A DNA stretch of 64,000 bases from Candidatus Aminicenantes bacterium UBA6072. GTDB taxonomy: Bacteria > Acidobacteriota > Aminicenantia > UBA2199. Shown here piece by piece: positions 47,188 through 56,128 of this stretch (positions are counted from its first letter, which is position 1; each line of letters opens with the position of its first letter). The notes below the pieces were generated by a model, which was given only the letters and a program-made list of their open reading frames with translations, had not been told where the DNA came from and ran no database searches. The stretch spans positions 82,729 through 146,728 of the forward strand of contig DIXU01000006.1 in NCBI GenBank assembly GCA_002436105.1, in the 5' to 3' direction. A program made the translations under genes and the position numbers.

Positions 47188-47216
47188 TTGTGGCGCGCGG
47201 CGGCTTGCTGTATAAT
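47188..47216 (+). promoter_or_regulatory. Promoter of the coiled-coil/glycosyltransferase/thiI operon
   Basis: TTGTGG (47188-47193) and TATAAT (47211-47216) are 17 bases apart. The leader of about 15 bases holds CAGGAGG before ATG 47239. Confidence 0.7.
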
Positions 47217-47238
47217 CAGCGGCGCAGGAGGTGCCTTC

Positions 47239-47799
47239 ATGGAACCCTTCATCCAAGCCGCCCCGGAGATCGATGTCGAGGAGATCATGGCCGCCATCCA
47301 GAAGCAGATCCAGGAAAAGAAGGACGCCGGCCTGCTGCGGCAGAGCGAGATCGACGAGATCACCGAAATGGAGCTGCAGCCCCTCCCCGATTTTCTGGAG
47401 ATACCGCATATCTACGAGCCGATCCTGTATCCCGGTTTTGCCGAGAACATGGCGCCCCCGGCGGCGCTGGAGGAGGCCATCGAGGAGAAGGGCCTGCTCA
47501 AGGGAATCATGAAGAAGGTGCGCGGCCTGCTTGCCCCGTGGACGCGCTTCATGAACCGTCCCCTGTACGTGGAGCTGAAGACCGGGATCAACGACCTGCA
47601 GAAGAAGGTGCCCATCATCCTGCAGAGCAGCGAGTACATCCGCCTCCTGCACAACGCCGTGCACAACCTCATCGTCGAGGCTTCGAAGCTGAAAACCGAC
47701 GAGGAGCTCCTCAAGACGCGCATGCGCATCCTCGAGGACAAGGTGGAGTTCCTGGAAAACCGCCAGCGCGCCTTGGAAAAAAGGCTTCCCGGCGAATGA
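47239..47799 (+). CDS. Coiled-coil protein linked to a glycosyltransferase, function unknown
   Basis: The start at 47239 (MEPFIQAAPEIDVEEIMAAI) follows CAGGAGG. The 186-residue protein is soluble and mostly helical. The segment DVEEIMAAIQKQIQEKKDAG resembles the N-terminal helix often found in proteins beside glycosyltransferases and sugar-related methyltransferases. The C-terminal part (TDEELLKTRMRILEDKVEFL) is a clear coiled coil. No catalytic motif is present. It overlaps the glycosyltransferase gene by four bases and may act as its partner, which is inference. Confidence 0.65.
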   Translation: MEPFIQAAPEIDVEEIMAAIQKQIQEKKDAGLLRQSEIDEITEMELQPLPDFLEIPHIYEPILYPGFAENMAPPAALEEAIEEKGLLKGIMKKVRGLLAPWTRFMNRPLYVELKTGINDLQKKVPIILQSSEYIRLLHNAVHNLIVEASKLKTDEELLKTRMRILEDKVEFLENRQRALEKRLPGE

Positions 47800-48875
47800 A
47801 CGTCCACCAGTTCCTGACCTCCTTTTCCTACGGCGACGCCATCGGCAACGAGGCCGTGGAGATCCGCGACTTCCTGCGCGGCCAGGGCATCGGCTCAGAG
47901 ATTTTCACCATGCTCTTCCACCCGCGCTATGCCGGCCAGGTGCGCAATTACCAGGAGTACGACCGCTTTTCCGCCGCCGGCAACACGGTCATCTTCCACT
48001 TCTCCATCGGCTCGCCGGTGACCCGGAAGTTCCTGCGCCTCCCCGACCGCAAGGTGATCATCTACCACAACATCACGCCGCATCATTTTTTCCTGGACTA
48101 CCACCGCATCCTGGCCAAGGACTGCTTCAAGGGACGCCTGGAGCTGAAGAGCCTCGCCGGCCAGGTCGACCTGGCGCTGGGCGATTCGGAGTACAACCGC
48201 CGCGAGCTCGAGGAATCGGGCTTCCAGCGCACGGGTGTCCTGCCGCTGGTCATGGATTTCTCCAAGTTCGACCTGCCGGTGCTGCCGGTGTTCCGCGAGC
48301 TCTTTGCCGACGGCAAGACCAACCTGCTGTTCATCGGCCGCATCATTCCCAACAAGAAAGTGGAGGACGTCATCCGCGCCTTCACCATGTACCAGCGGCA
48401 CTTCAATCCCGACTCACGCCTGTTCATCGTCGGCGAGCACCGCGGCTTCGAGCGCTACCTGTCGGCGCTGCAGGGCCTGGTCGCGGCGCTGGGGACACGC
48501 GACGTCCATTTCAGCGGCCACGTGCCCCTGGCCGAGGTGGTCTCCTACGCCAAGCTCTCCCACCTCTACCTGCACCTGAGCGAACATGAGGGATTCTGCG
48601 CCCCGGTGGTGGAGAGCTTCCACCTGGGCATACCGGTGGTGGCCTTCGACGCCGGCGCCGTCGCCGAGACGCTGAACAACGGCGGCCTGCTGGTCCGCGA
48701 GAAGGACCCGCTGAGCATCGCGGCCGTTTGCGACCAGGTCCTGTCCCGGCCGGCGCTGCGCGCGGCCGTCCTGGCCGGACAGGCGCGGGCGCTGGAAAAA
48801 TACCGCCGCCGGCGCACGGGCGGCATCCTGCTCGACTTCCTGCGGGCGGAGCCCACGCAGCGGACGCGGCCATGA
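47796..48875 (+). CDS. Glycosyltransferase family 4-type (GT-B)
   Basis: A 359-residue GT-B enzyme. The N-terminal domain has the acceptor-side FSYGDAIGNEAVEIRDFLRG. The C-terminal domain has the GT4 donor pattern: NLLFIGRIIPNKKVEDVIRA, HFSGHVPLAEVVSYAKLSHL, then HLSEHEGFCAPVVESFHLGI with PVVAFDAGAVAETL, containing the E-x7-E motif. The sequence resembles retaining mannosyl/glucosyl transferases of cell-surface polysaccharides. It is cytoplasmic with no membrane segment. Its stop overlaps the thiI start (ATGA). Confidence 0.88.
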   Translation: MNVHQFLTSFSYGDAIGNEAVEIRDFLRGQGIGSEIFTMLFHPRYAGQVRNYQEYDRFSAAGNTVIFHFSIGSPVTRKFLRLPDRKVIIYHNITPHHFFLDYHRILAKDCFKGRLELKSLAGQVDLALGDSEYNRRELEESGFQRTGVLPLVMDFSKFDLPVLPVFRELFADGKTNLLFIGRIIPNKKVEDVIRAFTMYQRHFNPDSRLFIVGEHRGFERYLSALQGLVAALGTRDVHFSGHVPLAEVVSYAKLSHLYLHLSEHEGFCAPVVESFHLGIPVVAFDAGAVAETLNNGGLLVREKDPLSIAAVCDQVLSRPALRAAVLAGQARALEKYRRRRTGGILLDFLRAEPTQRTRP

Positions 48876-50020
48876 ATGCTCCGGAAGACCGCCCGGACGC
48901 GTCCCGACGCAGTCCCCGCCACGGGGAAGAGGCGGTCATCGTCCGCTACGGTGAAATCAGCCTCAAGGGGCGCAACCGCGGCAGCTTCGAGCAGAAGCTG
49001 CGCGACCACCTGGCATGGTTCCTGCGCGCGCACCGCCACCCCTTCTCGGCCATCGAGATCGAGCGCGGCCGCATCTACATCCGCGGCTGCCGGGGCATCC
49101 CCGAGCTGAAGATGGTCCTGGGCGTCCACTCCTACAGCCCGGCGCTGGAGATCGGCCGCGATTACGGGCAGCTGAAGCAGGAGGCGGCCCGCTTCTTCCC
49201 CGCCATTCGCGCCAGCCGCGATTTCCGCGTCAGCTGCCAGCGCATCGCCAAGGATTTCACCCCCGACTCCATGGGGGTCGAGCGCGAGCTGGGGACGCTC
49301 ATCGAGGAGAACACCGGCACGCCGGTGAGGCTCAAGGACCCGGCCTTCGAGCTTCATGTCGAGATCGGCCAGCGCCGCATCTATCTGTTCGGCGAGAAGC
49401 TCCGCGGCTTCGGCGGCTTCCCGGTGGGCAGCTCGGGCAGGCTGGTCTCCCTGCTGTCGGGAGGCATCGACTCGCCGGTAGCCACCTTCCTGATGATGAA
49501 GCGCGGCGTGCTGCCGCTGCTGCTCCATTTCTCCGTCTCGGAGGATGAGACCGCCAAGGTGCGGCGCCTGCGCGACCGGCTGCAGGAGTTCGCCGCCGGC
49601 CAGGAACTCAAGTTGATCGTCATCCCCCGCGAGGAGATCTTCCTGGGCAAGCTGCCGGAGATCTATCATTCGCGCTTCGAGCCCTATGTCTGCGTCATCT
49701 GCAAGTACCGCATGCACAAGGTCGCCTCGGAAGTGGCGCGGAGCGAGGGAGCGCTGGGGGTCATCACCGGCGACAACCTGGCCCAGGTGGCCTCGCAGAC
49801 CCTGAAGAATCTCCAGGCCTCGCGCGCCGCCGCCGAATTTCCGGTCTACAGCCCGCTGATCGCCTTCGAGAAGAACGAGACCGTGGCCCTGGCCCGGGAG
49901 ATCGGCACCTATGATATTTCCATCGCCGCCAGCGAAGGCTGCACGCCGCCGCGCGACCCCAAGACCGGCGTCGATCCCGCGCGCCTGCTCAGGATACTGG
50001 ACGAGACGGGAATGCGCTAG
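48872..50020 (+). CDS. thiI: tRNA 4-thiouridine synthetase ThiI (no rhodanese domain)
   Basis: A 382-residue protein. An N-terminal ferredoxin-like domain and THUMP (AVIVRYGEISLKGRNRGSFE; RDFRVSCQRIAKDFTPDSMG) precede the PP-loop ATPase (LVSLLSGGIDSPVATFLMMK). The C-terminal segments CVICKYRMHKVASEVA, GVITGDNLAQVASQTLKNL and ASEGCTPPRDPKTGVDP are typical. The enzyme adenylates U8 of tRNA for thiolation. The rhodanese extension of the E. coli protein is missing, as in many bacteria. It ends with a four-base convergent overlap with the epimerase gene on the other strand. Confidence 0.93.
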   Translation: MNAPEDRPDASRRSPRHGEEAVIVRYGEISLKGRNRGSFEQKLRDHLAWFLRAHRHPFSAIEIERGRIYIRGCRGIPELKMVLGVHSYSPALEIGRDYGQLKQEAARFFPAIRASRDFRVSCQRIAKDFTPDSMGVERELGTLIEENTGTPVRLKDPAFELHVEIGQRRIYLFGEKLRGFGGFPVGSSGRLVSLLSGGIDSPVATFLMMKRGVLPLLLHFSVSEDETAKVRRLRDRLQEFAAGQELKLIVIPREEIFLGKLPEIYHSRFEPYVCVICKYRMHKVASEVARSEGALGVITGDNLAQVASQTLKNLQASRAAAEFPVYSPLIAFEKNETVALAREIGTYDISIAASEGCTPPRDPKTGVDPARLLRILDETGMR

Positions 50021-51009
50021 GAATCGCTCGCCGCGCCGGTGCGGTATCGGCGCACGATGTCCCCGATCCCCCGAACGAACCGCACCTCGGTCCGAAACCC
50101 GAGTTCGGCGCCGATCAGGCCGGCGTCGCACAGCCAGTAGTTTTCGCGGGCGCTGCGCAGGTCGCTGCGCGTGACCAGGGGCGGCCCGCCCGTCAAAGCG
50201 CTGACCGCCTCCGAGACCCAAGCCACGCCCAGCAACAGGGGATGGGGGATCTTCAGCACAAGCTTCAGGTCCATTTCCCGGAGCAGCTGCTGCAGGATTT
50301 CCCGCCAGGAATAGGACTCCTCGGCCGCCACGAAATAGGTCTTGCCGATGGCCCGGTCAGCCTCGGCCACCAGCAGCAGCGCGCGCACCAGGTCCTGCAC
50401 GAAGCAGATGCTGGTCTGCTTCGCGCGGCGGCCGATGATGGGCACGATGCGCCGCCGCATCAGGTTCATGGCGGCCTGCAGTTCTTTCTGCCCGGCACCC
50501 AGCACATTGGGCGGGCGCACGATCACGACCGGCAAGCGGCCCATAAAACCGGCCGCGGCCTGCTCGGCCTGGAATTTGCTTTCCCCGTACAACGACACGG
50601 GACGGCCGGGGTCCGATTCACGCAAGGGTCTTCCGTCCCGGGCCGGGCCGGCAGCGGATATGCTGGAGACGAAGACGAATTTCCGCAGCCCGGGATTGGC
50701 CTGGGCGCAGGCCAGCAGGATGTTGGCCGTGCCTTCCACGTTGGTCTTGAAGTAACCCGGCCAATCGGGAGCACTCAGCACGGCCCCGGCGTGGAAAACG
50801 TAATCCATGCCGCGCACGGCCCTGCGCAGGGAATCCAGGTCGAAATAACTGCCGCCGACGAGGGTGACCGGAAGCTCCGCCAGAGCGGCCGTCCGGCTTG
50901 CGGTGCGGACCAGGCAGGAGACATCGAAATTGCGCTGCAGCAGGTGCCGCACCAGGTGGCCGCCGATGAAGCCGCTGCTGCCGGTGACCAGGGCCTTCAT
51001 TTTTTCCAT
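50017..51009 (-). CDS. NAD-dependent epimerase/dehydratase (extended SDR), paralogue 1
   Basis: A 330-residue extended SDR. The Rossmann motif is ALVTGSSGFIGGHLVRHLLQ, the catalytic Ser region VFVSSISAAGP, and the YxxxK site LYGESKFQAEQ. The C-terminal part (QTSICFVQDLVRALLLVAEA) is typical of sugar or dihydroflavonol-reductase-like SDRs. ATG 51009 or 51000 could be the start. It lies 21 bases after a related SDR gene, so the two arose by tandem duplication or act in one pathway. The substrate is unknown. Confidence 0.82.
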   Translation of the reverse strand: MEKMKALVTGSSGFIGGHLVRHLLQRNFDVSCLVRTASRTAALAELPVTLVGGSYFDLDSLRRAVRGMDYVFHAGAVLSAPDWPGYFKTNVEGTANILLACAQANPGLRKFVFVSSISAAGPARDGRPLRESDPGRPVSLYGESKFQAEQAAAGFMGRLPVVIVRPPNVLGAGQKELQAAMNLMRRRIVPIIGRRAKQTSICFVQDLVRALLLVAEADRAIGKTYFVAAEESYSWREILQQLLREMDLKLVLKIPHPLLLGVAWVSEAVSALTGGPPLVTRSDLRSARENYWLCDAGLIGAELGFRTEVRFVRGIGDIVRRYRTGAASDS

Positions 51010-51030
51010 CGCCGCCGGGTGAGGCCGCGA

Positions 51031-52065
51031 TCACATGTAGCCATTCCGCCGGTACCAGTCGATGGTGATGCCCGCCCCCTCGGCAAATGGATAGCGGCTT
51101 TGAAAACCGAAGTCCCGGCTCGCCTTCCTGGTATCGTACCTCCAGTAATGGTTCTTCAGATACATGGTGAGTTCCTCCCGGGTCATGATCGGGACGGACT
51201 TCGTCAGCTTGGAATGGATTTCCATGAAGAACGAAAGCACGTGCAGCACGAAATAGGGCAAAGGCAGGGTGATGGTGCGCTTGCCCAGGATCGCGGCGAT
51301 CACCTGGTAGATCTGCCGCAGCTGATAGGTCTTCTCCTCCCCCAGGATATAGGTTTCACCGCGTGTCCTCGGATTCCCGGCGGCGGCGATCATGCCGTGG
51401 ACCACGTCCCAGACGAAACAGACCGTCGCCTCCAGCGTGCCGACATTCACCTGCAGCCCCTTGCTCATGAGCTTGAAAAAAATGTACATTCCGCCATCGC
51501 TCCCGGGGCCGTACACCACGGGCAGGCGAATGATCGTGTACGGCAGGGTGTTTTCCGCGGAAGCCAGGTATTCCTCGGCCGCCAGCTTGCTCTTGCCATA
51601 GACGCTCAGCGGCCGGCAGGGCGCGTCTTCATTCAACAATTGATTTTTCCCCGAGGGCCCCATGACGGTCACGCTGGAAGCGAACAGGAAGCGCTCCGGC
51701 ACCACGCCCTGCTCGCGGCAGGCCTCGACGAGATTTTTCGTTCCCTGGTGATTCACGCGGAAAAGCGTCTCGGGGGCCACGCCGCCCATCACGGCCGCCA
51801 GGTGAAAAATGTAGTCGGCGCCGGCGACGGCGCCCGCGAGGGTCGATTTTTCCAGAAGGTCGCCGGTGTGTATCCGGCAACCCAGGTCGGCGATCCGGGA
51901 AATGTTTTCGCCCGGCCGGACCAGGCAGACGACCCGCTCACAGCGGCGCCGCAACTCGCGCACGAGATGGCTGCCGATGAACCCCGCCGCCCCCGTGACG
52001 AGGATGTTCCCGCCCGTCAGGGCCGGGCCACCGTCATCGCCGCCCACGAGGCTCTTTTCTGCCAT
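51031..52065 (-). CDS. NAD-dependent epimerase/dehydratase (extended SDR), paralogue 2
   Basis: The start is set at 52065 (MAEKSLVGGDDGG...), because a consensus promoter ends six bases before this ATG. The 344-residue protein has NILVTGAAGFIGSHLVRELR, DYIFHLAAVMGGVAP, FASSVTVMGPSG and VYGKSKLAAEEYLASA (YxxxK). It resembles 3-beta-hydroxysteroid-dehydrogenase/sugar-epimerase-type SDRs with a C-terminal hydrophobic segment (PLPYFVLHVLSFFMEI) that may contact the membrane. It is the first gene of the two-SDR operon. Confidence 0.82.
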   Translation of the reverse strand: MAEKSLVGGDDGGPALTGGNILVTGAAGFIGSHLVRELRRRCERVVCLVRPGENISRIADLGCRIHTGDLLEKSTLAGAVAGADYIFHLAAVMGGVAPETLFRVNHQGTKNLVEACREQGVVPERFLFASSVTVMGPSGKNQLLNEDAPCRPLSVYGKSKLAAEEYLASAENTLPYTIIRLPVVYGPGSDGGMYIFFKLMSKGLQVNVGTLEATVCFVWDVVHGMIAAAGNPRTRGETYILGEEKTYQLRQIYQVIAAILGKRTITLPLPYFVLHVLSFFMEIHSKLTKSVPIMTREELTMYLKNHYWRYDTRKASRDFGFQSRYPFAEGAGITIDWYRRNGYM

Positions 52066-52071
52066 GCCCTG

Positions 52072-52100
52072 ATTGTACGGAAAAGCGGCTGGCATTTCAA
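52072..52100 (-). promoter_or_regulatory. Leaderless promoter of the SDR operon
   Basis: On the minus strand, TTGAAA (52100-52095) and TACAAT (52077-52072) are 17 bases apart, and ATG 52065 begins seven bases after the -10. No Shine-Dalgarno is present. Confidence 0.65.
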
Positions 52101-52213
52101 CTGCGCCGTTCAGCTAGATTTTTGGATGAGGCAACCGGCCGCCGGCCGGACACGAAGGACAGCCGGCAGACCCGGCGCGTTCCGCGCCGGGGATTCCGGA
52201 AGGCCGTTGCGGG

Positions 52214-53215
52214 TTACAGCGCCAGAGCCAGACCCAAGGACAGCCGCCACCCGGAGAGATCGAGGCGGAAACTGCCGGCGTCGGCAGCGCCGCCCAGGTC
52301 GTTCCCGGACAGCGTGAAGGCCAGTCCGCCCCACTCCCGCTGCAGCTCCATCCGCCGCGTGCGCCACTCCCCCTGCCAGCCGTTTCTGACCGGATCGCGG
52401 GCGGCGTTCAGGTCACGGTACTGGTATTCGTACAAGCCGGGACCGGAAAAGCCCGAGCCACGGCGCAGGGCATAGCCGCCCTCGACATGCAGGCCAAGGC
52501 GCCACGACAAGGCCAGCTCCAGGCGGGCCATGGCGTCGGCGGTCATGCCGACGCCATTTCCCTGCATGTCAACAACCTGCTGCCATTCCTGCCAGTAGCC
52601 GTCGGCGTCGGTCTTGCGGTAATGCTGGGACTCCAGGGTCCGCACCGTGGCGAACATCGGCCCGACGGCCATGCGAACGCCGCCGGTCCAGGAGCGGTTG
52701 CGGAAGACGTCGACGATCACCCCCAACTGCGGGACCCAGGAGCGAGCCGACAGGAAGTATTCGGGGAAGCCCGTCTCGACGACGTACGCTCCCGGCACGG
52801 TCACCTGGTCGGGGCGCAGGTCATTGATCCGGTAGGTCTGCTGCAGCCGCGAGGTCCTTTGCCGGCCCAGGAATTCCAGGCCGGCAAAGAGGGAGACCCG
52901 GGCGCCGAGAACGCGCCCGATGCGCAGGGCAATGGGGAACCCGCCGTGCAGCCCCCGCAGCGCCGACCCCTCGGCCTCTTCCAGGACGTACGAGAACGCG
53001 CCGCCCGAGATGAGCTGCAGCGCCTCGTAGCCATCGCGGTAGAGGAATTCCACCCGTTCCTGCTGGGCCTCGGGACGGGCGTTCAGGTCGCCGGGAGCGA
53101 GGGCGGCAAAACCAGCCGCGCACTCGACGAACCAGCCCCTTCGCGCCGCGCCGGCGGGCAGGCCGAAAGCGATCCCGAAAAGCAGCAAAAAGGCCAAGGC
53201 TGCACGCCGATTCAT
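52214..53215 (-). CDS. Outer-membrane beta-barrel-like protein
   Basis: A 333-residue protein with a signal peptide (MNRRAALAFLLLFGIAFGLP). The mature part has alternating hydrophobic/polar strands separated by turns (FPIALRIGRVLGARVSLFAG; LELALSWRLGLHVEGGYALR) and ends in a hydrophobic strand with terminal Leu (WRLSLGLALAL), as barrels often do. I recognise no named family. It overlaps the M1-like peptidase gene by four bases, so the two are made together. Confidence 0.68.
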   Translation of the reverse strand: MNRRAALAFLLLFGIAFGLPAGAARRGWFVECAAGFAALAPGDLNARPEAQQERVEFLYRDGYEALQLISGGAFSYVLEEAEGSALRGLHGGFPIALRIGRVLGARVSLFAGLEFLGRQRTSRLQQTYRINDLRPDQVTVPGAYVVETGFPEYFLSARSWVPQLGVIVDVFRNRSWTGGVRMAVGPMFATVRTLESQHYRKTDADGYWQEWQQVVDMQGNGVGMTADAMARLELALSWRLGLHVEGGYALRRGSGFSGPGLYEYQYRDLNAARDPVRNGWQGEWRTRRMELQREWGGLAFTLSGNDLGGAADAGSFRLDLSGWRLSLGLALAL

Positions 53216-54711
53216 TTCATACCCCCTTCGCGCCCCTGGCGCCCGTTTTCCAGGCCATGGCGGCGCAGGATGGATCGGGGAGGCGTCAGGTCGGGCGGAG
53301 CGGCGCAGTCGGCGGGAACGGCTACGTCGGCGGTTCCCCCGCTGTCGTCACTGTAGAACCACCCGCGGAACTCGTCGCGCATGTCGATCCCCGAGAAATC
53401 CAGCAGATAATCGGCCAGGTCCATGGTCGAAAAAGGGGCGAAAGCGTAGCGGGAATGGACGTAGGCAAGGAAGGAGACCAAGGCGCTGCGCCCGCCCAGG
53501 CGGCGGGCCAGGGTCTCCATGATCTGCGTCCCCTGGTAATAGGCGCGGCCGTCGAAGCCGACGGCGACTGGCGAGCGGCCGCTGACCATGCTGGAGCGGA
53601 AGTCCTCCCCGATCGGGATCAGGTAGTCGGGATAGGTGCGGTCGTACCAGGATGTGACGGCCTCGTCGATCCAGGAGTCGCGGTAGGTGCGGGCCACGGC
53701 GCTGCAGGCGAAGTACATGTGAAATACCTCGTGGCTGAGCGCGGACAGGGAGGAGATGGTGGCGCCGAAATATTCCATGCCGCCGCCGCCCGACACGAGA
53801 AATACGCTCAGGCCGCGCGGCATGGGGAAGGGACCGATGTCGGCGACCAGTTGCGGCAGCCAGGATTCCAGCTCGTTCCAGGCCGCGTCAATGTCGGCAC
53901 CGCCGCGGAAAGCGCAGATGCGCACCGGAATGCCGGCGATCGCCCCCTGGCGCAGCAAGGTGTCGGCCTCGGGAAGCAGGACGAACATCAAGGTATAGGA
54001 AGCCACTTCGCGCTCCGGGTCGAGCACCCATTCCTGAACGTCGCCGGCGGCGGTGCACGCGACCGAGCCCGAGCCCAGGCAGCGGTAGGGGGCGGCGCCG
54101 GCCACGCGCAGGGTGATGCGGTGACGGGCCAGCTCGTGGGGCGTGTTCAGCGTCGGGAACAACTCCTCGTTGCCGCTGCCCTTCAGGTCGTGCACTTCGG
54201 TGCTGAAGCACGGATAGCCTCCGGCCCGGGCAAGTCGGTAGGAGAGGATCAGTTCATGTTCATGCGCAGGATCGACCTCTTCGACGAACTCCAGCATCTG
54301 CTGGGTGCTGCCCGGGACATCGACCACCTGGAAGGCGTCGCTTGGGGTTGCCCAGGCCCGGCCATCCAAAGTCCAGCCCGAGATGACATCGCCGCGGCAG
54401 GCCGGGTCGAAATGGATGCGCGGCCGCGTCTGCCCCGGGCGCATGCGAAAGCGGACGCGGGCGGTCCCGTCCACCGCCGCTTCCTGCGGACGATAGGTCA
54501 GCGTCGCCTCGATGGCGGCGATGTCGATGCGCAGGGCATCGTCGACGAAACGCTGCTCGTCGGCACAGGAAGGCAGGTCATTCTCCCAGGAGTCGATATG
54601 GCCGGGGTGCTCCGGCCCCGGCGAACAGGAGAAAAAATTCATGGAGAACGCCGCCAATCCGGCCAGCAGCAGCGTACTCCGGGCGGTCCGCGGCAGGCGA
54701 TCCTGGTTCAT
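53212..54711 (-). CDS. M1-like (gluzincin) metallopeptidase lipoprotein
   Basis: A 499-residue protein. The N-terminus ends in a lipobox-like AFSMNFFSC, so it is probably lipid-anchored. Residues about 55-270 form the M1 N-terminal beta domain. Then come GGGGMEYFGATISSLSA, matching the GxMEN exopeptidase loop with Tyr in place of Asn, and HEVFHMYFACSAVARTYRDS with WIDEA. The zinc site is HExxH followed 18 residues later by Glu, as in family M1. Aminopeptidase activity is plausible but the altered loop may change specificity. AGGAGG precedes the start. It is coupled to the downstream barrel-like gene. Confidence 0.83.
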   Translation of the reverse strand: MNQDRLPRTARSTLLLAGLAAFSMNFFSCSPGPEHPGHIDSWENDLPSCADEQRFVDDALRIDIAAIEATLTYRPQEAAVDGTARVRFRMRPGQTRPRIHFDPACRGDVISGWTLDGRAWATPSDAFQVVDVPGSTQQMLEFVEEVDPAHEHELILSYRLARAGGYPCFSTEVHDLKGSGNEELFPTLNTPHELARHRITLRVAGAAPYRCLGSGSVACTAAGDVQEWVLDPEREVASYTLMFVLLPEADTLLRQGAIAGIPVRICAFRGGADIDAAWNELESWLPQLVADIGPFPMPRGLSVFLVSGGGGMEYFGATISSLSALSHEVFHMYFACSAVARTYRDSWIDEAVTSWYDRTYPDYLIPIGEDFRSSMVSGRSPVAVGFDGRAYYQGTQIMETLARRLGGRSALVSFLAYVHSRYAFAPFSTMDLADYLLDFSGIDMRDEFRGWFYSDDSGGTADVAVPADCAAPPDLTPPRSILRRHGLENGRQGREGGMK

Positions 54712-54856
54712 CGTTTCCTCCCTGATCAGTCAGCGGGACGTTTCCTGCATCATACCCTATAAACGCGCCAGGGGGCGAGATGGTTCCATCTCATGCCCGA
54801 ACCAGGCATCATTTCAGGACCCGCGCGAGGCGGCCAAGTGGCTGGGGCGCGATCCG

Positions 54857-56128
54857 TTACTCCCCCTGCGCGGAACGCCCGGCGAAGCGCTCGGTCTTGT
54901 CCCAGGTGCGCCGCTTCCTCAGCACCAGGTCCTGGTACAGGCCCGCCAGCACGACAAAGGCCCACAACTTGGTATAGGTGAAATAGGCCAGCAGCGTCGC
55001 CAGGAAATTGAGCGGCGTGTCCTCGCGCTCGTAGGCCAGGGCGATCATCACCTCCAGCACGTAGAGCAGGAATGCCAGCACCCACAACTCGAAATAGGGG
55101 CCGAAGAGGCGGACATGCACCAGCCCGAAAAGCGACAGCAGGAAGATCAGGTCGGAGGCCACGATGGCGAAAACGAACAAATAGTAGAGCAGGAAAAAGT
55201 ACAGCAACTCGAAGACCGCCGCGTTCGGCCGCCCCAGAAGCCGCCGGCCGTGCTTGGCGATCAGGTAATTGTTGCCTCGCGCCCAGCGCGTGCGCTGGCG
55301 CAGCCACACGGCCAGGCGCTCCGGCTCCTGCTCCCAGGTGACGGCAGCGGGCAGGAAACCGATGCTCCGCCGTCGGTCGTAAATGCGATAGGTCAGTTCG
55401 CTGTCCTCGGTCAGGGCCTGTTCGTCCCAGCCTCCCAGGGCCTCCAGGTCCTTCTTCCAGATGACGTAGTTGGTGCCGGGCAGGGTGGAAATGCGCAGGA
55501 AGGACCAGCGCCCCGCCTGGATGATCCACTGGAAAGCGATCGACTCCAGGTTGATGAAGCGGGTCAGCAGGTTGCGCCGGGCGTTGTAGGCGCGGAACTT
55601 GCCGGTGACGGCGGCCAGGCGGGGATCGGCGACCAGGGCCGCGGCCAGGCGGCGCAAGGCGTCCGGCTCCGGGAGGTTGTCGGCATCGTAAACGGCAATG
55701 ACATCGCCGCGGGCCTCGCGCAAGGCGCGGTTGAGGGTCGCGCTCTTGCCGCGCCCCCCCTCGCAAACCGGGATGTCGAGAAAGCGGAAGCGCGGATCGC
55801 CGCCGGCCTGAAGCCGGGCCGCGGCCAGCGTCCGGTCGCGGCTGCCGTCGTTGATGACCATGATCTCCAGCTTGCCTTCGGGGTAGCTCAACTCCTGCAG
55901 CCTGGCGACGGTGCCGGCGATGACCGCTTCCTCGTCGCGGGCCGGCACCAGCACCGTGACCGCGGGCAGCGCCTCGTCCCGCGCCGGAGCCTCGGGTTGC
56001 CGCCGCAGCCGCCGGCGCAACAGGAAACCCCCCAGGCACAGGGCGAACTGGTACAGCAGCATCAGCCAGATGAAGATCACGGCGAAGACGAAAACTCCGT
56101 GCAGCAGGACGTTCAGCAGGGGCTTCAC
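54857..56128 (-). CDS. Processive membrane glycosyltransferase, family GT2 (PgaC/BcsA-like)
   Basis: A 423-residue enzyme. One N-terminal transmembrane helix pair (5-38) precedes the GT-A domain. It has all processive GT2 residues: Asp94 in NDGSRD, DAD at 148-150, TED at 240-242 and QRTRW at 278-282. Three or four C-terminal helices follow (about 300-400). The architecture matches poly-N-acetylglucosamine and hyaluronan-type synthases. It overlaps by four bases the giant deacetylase/hydrolase-like gene, which in turn overlaps a UDP-GlcNAc 2-epimerase. The polymer could therefore contain N-acetylhexosamine, which is inference. Confidence 0.9.
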   Translation of the reverse strand: MKPLLNVLLHGVFVFAVIFIWLMLLYQFALCLGGFLLRRRLRRQPEAPARDEALPAVTVLVPARDEEAVIAGTVARLQELSYPEGKLEIMVINDGSRDRTLAAARLQAGGDPRFRFLDIPVCEGGRGKSATLNRALREARGDVIAVYDADNLPEPDALRRLAAALVADPRLAAVTGKFRAYNARRNLLTRFINLESIAFQWIIQAGRWSFLRISTLPGTNYVIWKKDLEALGGWDEQALTEDSELTYRIYDRRRSIGFLPAAVTWEQEPERLAVWLRQRTRWARGNNYLIAKHGRRLLGRPNAAVFELLYFFLLYYLFVFAIVASDLIFLLSLFGLVHVRLFGPYFELWVLAFLLYVLEVMIALAYEREDTPLNFLATLLAYFTYTKLWAFVVLAGLYQDLVLRKRRTWDKTERFAGRSAQGE

